64,000 bases of DNA, from contig NC_004572.3 of the NCBI RefSeq assembly GCF_000007485.1, positions 62,001 through 126,000 on the forward strand, in the 5' to 3' direction. How positions within the stretch are numbered: position 1 is the first letter of the stretch; each line of letters starts with the position of its first letter. The notes beneath the pieces are model-generated. The model worked only from the letters and a program-made list of their open reading frames with translations. It made no database searches and was not told where the DNA came from. This DNA is from Tropheryma whipplei str. Twist (lineage in GTDB: Bacteria > Actinomycetota > Actinomycetes > Actinomycetales > Microbacteriaceae). Positions 56,981 through 64,000 of the stretch are shown in pieces. The translations under genes were made by a program, and so were the position numbers.

Positions 56981-59900
56981 GGCTTCAGAGCGACTACCGA
57001 ATAATTTTCTGAATGGCCATGTTATGCCATGCCATATCCATTTAAATGGCGCAGCTATACCACTACCTACTTTTGACCAGAATCCCCCTCCTTTACTCTC
57101 TGTAGGTGTTTTTTCTTCTTTAGGTTTTTCTGTGGGTTTGGCAGATTGGGTGTGTGATGGTGGTGGTGTTGTGTCTTTTAGGGTTAGTCGGTAGAGCTGT
57201 TGTCCATAGGTGCTCTCTACTAGGAATGTGTAGACACCTGGAGAGGAGCCATAGACCGAACCTGTTAGTGATCCATCTGCACGTCCCAGGAGTAGGCCGA
57301 GTGGGACTCTGTTGGGTCCTGGTGTTGCACTATAGGTAGCTGTTGATGACAGGCTGTAGGTTCCCTCTTGTGTTGGTGGAAAGAAGATTACGGGGGAGGT
57401 TGACTGGTATATACCAGCTATCTTTACCAGATTCACTGTGGCATCTATTCCAGGGGCACCTATTGTTATTGTGTATAGCCTTGATCCCAGGTATTTGCCT
57501 GACTGAGTTGAGATATCAACTGTAAATGTGTAGACACCATTTTGTATGCCAGTCTTGAAGAATCCAGCCACACGTCCTGTTGGTCCTGCTATACCTAGGC
57601 CTGCGGGGACTCTGTTGGGTCCTGGTGTTGTTGATGATGATGTTCCACGGGCAAAGGCAAAGGTTAGAGTTTCCTTTAGGGATTCTTCTGGGGTTTTGTC
57701 AAACAGGGCATTGACGTCATTTACATCTGCCGATAGTGGGGAAACAGATGAGACTGTTAGGGTTGCGGTAGATGGTGCAGAGGTGTATAGGGGTTGACCG
57801 TAATACCTGGTTGTGTATGGCAGGCTGTAGATGCCTGGGGGTTGTGTTATTGCCTTTGAGGTAACAGACCCATCTGCACCAACGACTATGCCATACTCCT
57901 TCGGCAGGCCACTTAGTGTGATTCCTGAAGGAATAGCTATTTCATCTGTTATCTGATCACCCTGTAGGGCAGAGAGGGTAACAGGTGGTAGGACAGCAAG
58001 GGTGTATAGATAGGAGGACCTTCTACCACGTGGGCCAAAGGAAAGAGTGAATGTATAGATCCCGGGTTGAACACCTGAGAGTGGGTTCAGGGTCTTTAGG
58101 GAACCTGTTGATGGATCCAGGAAGACACCACGTGGGACTCTGTTGGGTCCTGGTGTTGTTGACCAGGCAGCATTCACAAAGGAAAAGTCTGATCCTCCAT
58201 CATCCTGACCTGATGGGAGGCTGACCTGTGTTCCTAGCGTAACAGCAGCAGAGAAGGGTTTTGTTCCAAATACATCTGTTACAGAGACAGAGTACATAAC
58301 AGTTGTGATACGTGATCCTCTTGCTGAGAAGACATCAACACCAAAGGTGTATAGACCAGCTGCTACTGTTCTGCCTACTGTGCCAGTTATGTTACCAGTT
58401 GTCCTGTCAAGGGTAATTCCGCGTGGGATTCTTCCCTGTCCGGCTACTACAGAGGAATAGGAAGAAGATGATAATGCATAGGTGTATCCGGTTGTATTTG
58501 TATCTTTATTTACAGGAACGGGGCGCCCGGCTACTACAGAGTAGTTTCTGCTCTCAATAGCTGAGACAAGGAGAGTAACCTGCAAGGTGACAGGTGAGGT
58601 GCCTTGGGAGCCTGTTGCTGTAATGCCAAAGGTGTATCTCCCCGCCTCTACATCTGTGCCAAGGGTGCCTTGGACAAGACCTGTATCAGGGTTTATACCT
58701 AGGCCTGCGGGGACTCTGTTGGGTCCTGGTGTTATGGATGATGATGTTCCATTGGCAAAGGCAAAGGTTTGACCTCCTGCTATATGTGGGAAGAACGAGA
58801 CAGATGCACCCTGCTTTGTCACAACAAGCTGTGTTGGGGAAAGCAGGGTTGCCTGCCCTTCAACACGTATCTTTACCAGAACAGTTCTTCTGGCACCAAC
58901 AGGTATCTGCTCTCCTGTTGCCTGGAAGACATCGATATGTGCTGCGTATTCGCCGGCTTCAACACGGGGATCAACTACGCCCTGTATTGCACCGAGGCCA
59001 TCGGATGTTTTAGATGAGGATGTCAGGGATGGCTTTGTAATGGTAAGGCCAAGGGGGAGTCTCCCGTCACCCGGTTTTAGAGATGGAACAGCGCCTGAGC
59101 CTGCGGTAATCGTTAGCTTGCGTGCCTGATCAAGATCAGTTGGGACCTTGGGAGTTATGGAGACCTGTTGTCCGGGCTTTACAAGGGTGTTTTCAGGATA
59201 CTCTACTGCATCTAATTCAAAGACAGTTATCTCAACTCTTAGAGATGAGACATATTGTCCATTGTCTAGAGCAACCAGATCGAATGAATAAAGGCCTGGC
59301 TTAACAGACTTATCAACATTACCGATAAGAGCACCTTCAGAGCTGTATAGGACAAGGCCTAGAGGAACAGTATTTTCACCCGGAGTTGTGCCCTGGACTG
59401 TATCTCTACCAAAGGTCCATGTATAGGAAGGGTATTTCCTGGAGAGATCCAGATAAACAGAGAACCTGTCCTTTAGAGGCTCTCTCCCGGTTGTATGGGG
59501 TGTGTAACCGGCAACAACAGAGTATGTTGTGGTTGGAAATGGCGGTGGGGTCTTTACCGTTAGATGATATAGGGCCTCAGTTGAGACACCATCTGTTGTG
59601 GCAAGAACTCTGAATGTATAGGAACCGGGATTAGCAGATGAGACAGAGCCTGTTAGGGTGCCTGTTGATTGATCTATAGAAAGACCCTGTGGATATCTAT
59701 TGACACCCGGATCGATACTGGATGATCCTGATAGGGAGAAGGTTGTGCCAGTCCCCGCATTGAGCAGGTTAGCCGGGATGGTAACGTGATGAGACTTATA
59801 CACGGGTCCATCTACTGACTCAAGAACAGGACGTGTTGTAACTGTCAGTGCATAATAAATGGTCTCTGATGAGCCGGGGAAGCGACCTGTATCCAGGCTG

Positions 59901-62900
59901 TCAGCAGACACCTTCACACCAAAGACATATGTCCCGGGGAGAACGGTTTTTCCGACAGTGCCACTCACATATCCTGTTTCAGGATTCAGGCTTAGGCCTG
60001 TTGGTAACCCAAACTGAACAGGTCCGTCACTCTTCTTTACTGTCTCTGCCTGGTTACGGGCATCTACGAGAGTGTATTTGAATCCACCCTTTCCATCCAA
60101 CTGAGGTATGCTGACACGCCCACCAGGTGCTGCATATACAGGATTAGTAACAGGACTGATTGGTGTGGTGTGTGGCTTTGTTACATATATCAGTGATATA
60201 TCTGCTACACCATAGCCACCTGTTGCATTGGTTGCCCTTAGCCTAAAGGTGTATGTTCCATACTCAACAGAAGAATCTATAGTTCCTGTTATCTTACCTG
60301 TGCTTTTATCCAGACTAAGACCCCTGGGCAGAGTACTATCTGCAGGAATGATACCTGTGCCCTCAGTGCTACCAGAGTCATAGAGAGACCATGTATATGT
60401 ATTAGTGTCTGTTGCGGTTGGGGTTATAGGTAGGCCTGAAAAGTCCTGACCGTCTAGGGTCTTGACCTTGACAGGATTAGTATCACCTTTGTAATAGACA
60501 AGATTCTTGGGTGTGATAATAGGATCACCCTGTGTTACATATATCTCTACTACAGCAGAAACAGATTTCTTATTCTTATCATCCCCATAGGTGAGTGTTA
60601 GGGGGAAGCTATACACGCCTGTTTTGACAGTCTTATCTATTACGCCGTATATGGTTCCTGTCTCAGGACTCAGATGTAAACCCTTGGGCAGTTTATCGTG
60701 TGTGTCAGGTGATGTTGCACCTTCTTCGGGTTTCTTTTTCTTACTCTTGGTATCTGGTTCACCTATGGAATAAGTGCCGGCAGTGGTAAGACCGGTAACT
60801 GATGGAGGTAGAACAATTGTTCCGCCCTGGGATGTCGTAACGGTCTGTTTACCGAGAGATACGGGCAGGTGGGTTATCTTATAGGTTAGGTCGATAGAGC
60901 TCTTGCTGTGTCTGGTGCTTATGGTAACTGTGAACTGTGAGACACCTGTGGCACCTAAGAGTCTGCCTGTCAGCCTTCCCTCATGGCCTAGACTGAGACC
61001 TGCGGGAAGTGTACTGCCACTCTTTAGGGTGTATATAACAGTTTCACCATCTACACCTGTTAGGGCAGGAGGGGACACATAGATAGGGTCAGAGGGTTGG
61101 CCCTCTTGGTGATAAACAGAGATATTCTGTGTCTCAAGTTCTGCACGAGCCTTATCCTTGAGAGCAAGTTTTGTTACTACTACGACAAGAACAACAGTTT
61201 TTGTTACACCCCCGCTTGTTACTGATAGACGGGTTAGGTATCTTCCCGGTGCAACAGATCCATCAGGCTTACCTGTTAGATGTACTGATCTGGCAGATGC
61301 TGTAGAGGATTCACCTGTGCCTGAGACAGAAAGACTTAGCCCTTTGGGAAGACTATTAGATCCTGGTGTTGTTGCATTCTGATTTGTTCCCTGCGGAAGA
61401 GAGACTGTAACATCTGTGCCACCGACTATACCTGTTAGAACACCTGTTGTCTTATCCAGGGTCTGGTCTGTGCTGACATATACGGTAGAGTTACCTGCTA
61501 CAAAGGGTTGCTCTACTCGGAGAGTATATGTAACCTCTGTTTTTTCTCCGCCGAGAGAAACTGCAATAACTCTGAATGAGTATGTGCCAGAAGCGGGTAT
61601 CTCATCACCCGTTGAAGCAACAGTGCCAGATATGGTACCTGTATTGGGATTAAGACTTAGCCCTTTGGGAAGACTATTAGATCCTGGTGTTGTTGCATTC
61701 TGATTTGTTCCGTCTGCCAGGCGATAGTAAGAGACACTGGTTGGTTGAGAGAGGGGGTTATCTTGATTACCAGACGCAGGGGATAGGCTATAGGCAACAC
61801 CTGCCACAACATGTGTTCTGTTCTTATCCAGTGGGTCAGATGGAATCGGACGACCAACGAAGCTTACATGCTCACCAACAGTTACGGGTGCATCAAAATA
61901 GGCAGACTGGCCCAGCTGATTCTTAGCCTCTACAACCACCCTGTATACACCCTCTGGTGGAACAGGATATAGACGATTACCGGAATCAATATTGCCACGC
62001 AGAGCACCTGTAAAGGGATCGATGGAAAGGGCATCAAGGCCATATGGCTTAGTCCTGATGGAGAATTTGAGGGCCTGGGAATCCAGGTTAGTTGGTATAG
62101 CAGAGGTTATTGTGCCTGTGCTTGAGTCTATGGTTGTTGTTCCATAGGTAACACGTGGTGGTGTTACTACAGAGATAACTATGGTGGCTATGGCCTGAGA
62201 GGGTTTGAGATCAAATAGTTTGGCAAGTTCTCCATAGTTCTGATGGGTGCGTACTGTTAGGGGGTATGTGTGGGCCTGCTGGGTCTTTGAGACAGTACCT
62301 GAGATTCTCCCTGTTGTGGAGTTAAAGGAAAGTCCACTGGGTAGAGTGTATTTACCTTCTTCTATCTCTTGGCCGGGCTTTTTATCAGGCTTTTGGTCGG
62401 TTAGGGTGTATGTAACATCTGGACCACCCAGGGTTCTGCCGGGAAAGGGGCGCTGGTCATATGAGACCTGTGAGCCGGGGCCAACAGATATATCAGCAGA
62501 GTCAAGGGTGGGATGTTCCTGGACTATCATCTCCACTACTGCAACAATGTCATTTATTGTTGCGGTTGATCTCTTTGTGGAGTCCACTAGACCAAAGGTG
62601 TAATATCCGGGTGCGGCTGTAACAGTGCCACCTAGAATACCCTGTACGGGGTTGACGAGTTGTAGACCCTGAGGAATGCTCAGTTGATTGTTATGCACGC
62701 AGTCCACACCACGACATGCAGGTGGTCTTTGGGAAACGGTACCAAAGAGAGATAAACCGCCTGAGTATTGGGTCTTTAGAGCAGATGTTAGGGATGCTTC
62801 ACCGCGTGTAACAAGGGTTACCGCATACTCATCATATACATGGAAGGTATATGATGCAGAGAGCACTGTGGATGAATCAGCTGACTTATATTCGGCAGTG

Positions 62901-63370
62901 GCTGTATATGTCCCAGATACGTCACTGGTTAGGCTTCCCGGACTGACCTTTAGCCATCCTTTGTGATCACCTGAGTTCAGAAAGCTAACAGCTGATGGAT
63001 ATTTACCGGTGGCTGGTGTCGTAGATGAGGAGGAGGTAAAGGATATGGTTCCTGTTATCTTGTCTGGTCCTGCATATGTTTTTACGTATACATCTGTGCC
63101 AGATACATGTGTGGGTAGGTGGGTTTTCTCTGTGAAGTATGCTGCAAAGGCCTTTGCCTGTTCAGTGGTTGATATGTGCTTGGGGAGCCATATATCACGT
63201 CCCGGTAGGTCTACAGGTTGCTGGCTTGCCTCTTTAGTTTGCTCAGCAGCGTGTGTGTATGTCTGTGGGTTTATGTATAAGCCGGACGTTATAAGAGTTA
63301 CAGCAGTAAGCGATGCAACAACCGGCAGAACAGAATAGGTTTTTTTCGTATCAACCATAACTTTCCTCAT
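56438..63370 (-). CDS. Giant secreted WiSP-type surface protein with Ig-like repeats
   Basis: About 2310 residues. A signal peptide (basic KVMVDTKK, hydrophobic to about residue 38) probably ends at THAAEQ. Then about 18 repeats of some 95-110 residues, each with a motif like LPKGLSLNPNTGTISGTV and a strand YTFRV, as in putative-Ig (He_PIG) domains. Near residue 2090 a Pro/Lys-rich spacer leads to the aromatic segment GIAAPFKWIWHGITWPFRKL, then a Thr/Asn/Ser linker with TRVKRDT and a C-terminal domain of about 140 residues. No LPxTG. The last ~190 codons are the parent of all cassettes in 43.6-53.5 kb. ATG at 63370; ATG at 63358 and TTG at 63376 are alternatives. Only 31 bp separate it from rplI, without a clear promoter. 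Role inferred: surface coat/adhesion. Confidence 0.9.
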   Translation of the reverse strand: MRKVMVDTKKTYSVLPVVASLTAVTLITSGLYINPQTYTHAAEQTKEASQQPVDLPGRDIWLPKHISTTEQAKAFAAYFTEKTHLPTHVSGTDVYVKTYAGPDKITGTISFTSSSSTTPATGKYPSAVSFLNSGDHKGWLKVSPGSLTSDVSGTYTATAEYKSADSSTVLSASYTFHVYDEYAVTLVTRGEASLTSALKTQYSGGLSLFGTVSQRPPACRGVDCVHNNQLSIPQGLQLVNPVQGILGGTVTAAPGYYTFGLVDSTKRSTATINDIVAVVEMIVQEHPTLDSADISVGPGSQVSYDQRPFPGRTLGGPDVTYTLTDQKPDKKPGQEIEEGKYTLPSGLSFNSTTGRISGTVSKTQQAHTYPLTVRTHQNYGELAKLFDLKPSQAIATIVISVVTPPRVTYGTTTIDSSTGTITSAIPTNLDSQALKFSIRTKPYGLDALSIDPFTGALRGNIDSGNRLYPVPPEGVYRVVVEAKNQLGQSAYFDAPVTVGEHVSFVGRPIPSDPLDKNRTHVVAGVAYSLSPASGNQDNPLSQPTSVSYYRLADGTNQNATTPGSNSLPKGLSLNPNTGTISGTVASTGDEIPASGTYSFRVIAVSLGGEKTEVTYTLRVEQPFVAGNSTVYVSTDQTLDKTTGVLTGIVGGTDVTVSLPQGTNQNATTPGSNSLPKGLSLSVSGTGESSTASARSVHLTGKPDGSVAPGRYLTRLSVTSGGVTKTVVLVVVVTKLALKDKARAELETQNISVYHQEGQPSDPIYVSPPALTGVDGETVIYTLKSGSTLPAGLSLGHEGRLTGRLLGATGVSQFTVTISTRHSKSSIDLTYKITHLPVSLGKQTVTTSQGGTIVLPPSVTGLTTAGTYSIGEPDTKSKKKKPEEGATSPDTHDKLPKGLHLSPETGTIYGVIDKTVKTGVYSFPLTLTYGDDKNKKSVSAVVEIYVTQGDPIITPKNLVYYKGDTNPVKVKTLDGQDFSGLPITPTATDTNTYTWSLYDSGSTEGTGIIPADSTLPRGLSLDKSTGKITGTIDSSVEYGTYTFRLRATNATGGYGVADISLIYVTKPHTTPISPVTNPVYAAPGGRVSIPQLDGKGGFKYTLVDARNQAETVKKSDGPVQFGLPTGLSLNPETGYVSGTVGKTVLPGTYVFGVKVSADSLDTGRFPGSSETIYYALTVTTRPVLESVDGPVYKSHHVTIPANLLNAGTGTTFSLSGSSSIDPGVNRYPQGLSIDQSTGTLTGSVSSANPGSYTFRVLATTDGVSTEALYHLTVKTPPPFPTTTYSVVAGYTPHTTGREPLKDRFSVYLDLSRKYPSYTWTFGRDTVQGTTPGENTVPLGLVLYSSEGALIGNVDKSVKPGLYSFDLVALDNGQYVSSLRVEITVFELDAVEYPENTLVKPGQQVSITPKVPTDLDQARKLTITAGSGAVPSLKPGDGRLPLGLTITKPSLTSSSKTSDGLGAIQGVVDPRVEAGEYAAHIDVFQATGEQIPVGARRTVLVKIRVEGQATLLSPTQLVVTKQGASVSFFPHIAGGQTFAFANGTSSSITPGPNRVPAGLGINPDTGLVQGTLGTDVEAGRYTFGITATGSQGTSPVTLQVTLLVSAIESRNYSVVAGRPVPVNKDTNTTGYTYALSSSSYSSVVAGQGRIPRGITLDRTTGNITGTVGRTVAAGLYTFGVDVFSARGSRITTVMYSVSVTDVFGTKPFSAAVTLGTQVSLPSGQDDGGSDFSFVNAAWSTTPGPNRVPRGVFLDPSTGSLKTLNPLSGVQPGIYTFTLSFGPRGRRSSYLYTLAVLPPVTLSALQGDQITDEIAIPSGITLSGLPKEYGIVVGADGSVTSKAITQPPGIYSLPYTTRYYGQPLYTSAPSTATLTVSSVSPLSADVNDVNALFDKTPEESLKETLTFAFARGTSSSTTPGPNRVPAGLGIAGPTGRVAGFFKTGIQNGVYTFTVDISTQSGKYLGSRLYTITIGAPGIDATVNLVKIAGIYQSTSPVIFFPPTQEGTYSLSSTATYSATPGPNRVPLGLLLGRADGSLTGSVYGSSPGVYTFLVESTYGQQLYRLTLKDTTPPPSHTQSAKPTEKPKEEKTPTESKGGGFWSKVGSGIAAPFKWIWHGITWPFRKLFGSRSEAPSSTTNATGNTSGKTRVKRDTPTTPPEHPLKSVNDQITKVTDAVNNFQKSVLTSLKNFFTYLTDTAHLKFLDPIKDGLTTINNWVTKVNEPVNKYIGNLRDWGLLDTDHKTEGTTLKVLDKIVDPLTSWLPEPLKVLTSNVLESKGLVTWTKGTATTLICKIPWIKDLCDNSDNSDKSSK
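57591..58733 (-). repeat. 39-bp direct repeat inside the WiSP gene
   Basis: The plus-strand sequence starting ATACCTAGGCCTGCGGGGAC occurs at 57591-57629 and 58695-58733, 1104 bp apart, a multiple of 3. Recombination between them would remove or add 368 codons in frame. Confidence 0.8.
61331..61711 (-). repeat. 60-bp direct repeat inside the WiSP gene
   Basis: An identical 60-bp sequence lies at 61331-61390 and 61652-61711, 321 bp (107 codons, one Ig repeat) apart. It encodes GTNQNATTPGSNSLPKGLSL in both places. Recombination would delete exactly one Ig repeat in frame. Confidence 0.85.
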
Positions 63371-63407
63371 AATCAAAGCTTAGCAGGAGGGGGCGGAAGA
63401 AAATAGA

Positions 63408-63869
63408 CTACTCGGCATAAACAACAACATTTATATCAACCTTAACATTCGGGTGAAGCTTCACCTTGACGGTGTGTTCACCCAGAGTTTTTATGGGTGA
63501 ATCAATTTCAATCTTCCCCCTGTCAATTTTATGACCACTTGCACTAGACAAAACTTTCGCTATATTCGCCGCAGTAACAGACCCAAACAACCGGCCATCC
63601 TCTCCGGCATTTGCGGCAAGCCTTAACTCTCTTGTTACAGCCTCTTTTGCCAGGGTATTTGCAATATCGCGCGCCTCTTGTAGAGCAGCGGCCTCGCGCG
63701 CTCTTCTTGCAGCAGAGATGTCTCCAATATGTTTCTGCGCGCCCTCCGTCCACCTAACGGCCATTCCCTTTGGCACAAGATAGTTTCTGCTGTAACCAGC
63801 CTTTACCTCAACAACATCACCAACGGACCCAAGACCGTTGACATCCTGCACGAGAATCACTCTCGTCAT
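63408..63869 (-). CDS. rplI: Ribosomal protein bL9
   Basis: 153 residues. N-terminal RNA-binding domain [32 protein letters not shown] cut here to its first half in typical form, a long helix rich in Ala and Arg, and the C-terminal domain ([14 protein letters not shown]). The ATG overlaps the rpsR stop as ATGA. dnaB, the frequent next gene in actinobacteria, is missing; the WiSP gene follows instead. Confidence 0.95.
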   Translation of the reverse strand: MTRVILVQDVNGLGSVGDVVEVKAGYSRNYLVPKGMAVRWTEGAQKHIGDISAARRAREAAALQEARDIANTLAKEAVTRELRLAANAGEDGRLFGSVTAANIAKVLSSASGHKIDRGKIEIDSPIKTLGEHTVKVKLHPNVKVDINVVVYAE

Positions 63870-64000
63870 CTGCTTACACCGCTCTTAAAAGGTATAACGC
63901 CCATCTCTCTGGCATTCTTTATGGCCTTAGCTATCTGCCTCTGTTGTTGGATTGAGGCCCCTGTAACCCTGCGCGCCCTTATCTTACCTCTGTCGGACAA
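63866..64000 (-). CDS. rpsR: Ribosomal protein bS18, C-terminal part
   Basis: 44 residues plus stop are visible, including [36 protein letters not shown], characteristic of the S18 C-terminus. The 5' part lies outside the window. Stop overlaps the rplI start by ATGA. Part of the usual rpsF-ssb-rpsR-rplI operon, as expected in actinobacteria. Confidence 0.93.
   Translation of the reverse strand: MSDRGKIRARRVTGASIQQQRQIAKAIKNAREMGVIPFKSGVSR

Overview
The window is almost certainly a piece of the Tropheryma whipplei chromosome, the reduced-genome actinobacterium of Whipple's disease. I base this on actinobacterial gene content and order, a class I lysyl-tRNA synthetase, and above all a giant secreted Ig-repeat protein of the WiSP (Whipple surface protein) type accompanied by a large amount of repetitive DNA derived from its 3' end. 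This is recognition from memory and reading, not a database result.

Layout. 1-0.9 kb: tRNA-Met, tRNA-Thr and tRNA-Tyr on the minus strand with an ArsR regulator between them. 0.9-7.8 kb: class I lysS, panC, a small membrane protein overlapping cardiolipin synthase, and clpC. 7.8-11.6 kb: a menaquinone block (PLDc_N-like protein, DUF4229-like protein, menD, a secreted unknown, menA). 11.7-19.2 kb: rpoB-rpoC with a readable promoter. 19.4-26.6 kb: a double-domain esterase, groES, then guaB, guaB3, a SURF1-like gene, a DUF3817-like gene and guaA. 26.7-33 kb: pcrA/uvrD, a PerM-like membrane protein, purN and purH. 33-38.8 kb: a YrdB-like protein, an MFS transporter, truB, a site-2 protease, dxr and a PP2C phosphatase. 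38.8-43.6 kb: an OLD-family nuclease and an ABC-2-like transporter cluster with small membrane proteins.

43.6-64 kb is the unusual part. On the minus strand runs rpsR - rplI - WiSP (about 2,310 codons) - nadK - recN - pyrG - Nudix - xerD - tRNA-Pro. nadK to xerD follows the usual actinobacterial order. However, the gaps recN/pyrG, pyrG/Nudix and Nudix/xerD, and the stretch beyond xerD, are filled with about 12 partial, mosaic copies of the last ~190 codons of the WiSP gene. All of these lie in the opposite orientation (plus strand). They look like a silent cassette archive for the C-terminus of the surface protein. The repeats reach into gene ends: one cassette supplies the apparent ribosome-binding site and start of xerD, and a perfect 19-bp x 18.5 tandem repeat supplies the last nine codons and stop of recN. 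Repetitive non-coding DNA associated with WiSP genes has been described for this species. The cassette layout, the antisense orientation within a dismembered operon and the borrowed gene ends are my readings of this sequence. Cassette exchange is an inference.

Elsewhere the genome is compact: genes overlap by 4 bp stop/start junctions (ATGA, GTGA), and starts are often GTG or TTG. Many places carry fresh-looking short tandem duplications of 13-21 bp.
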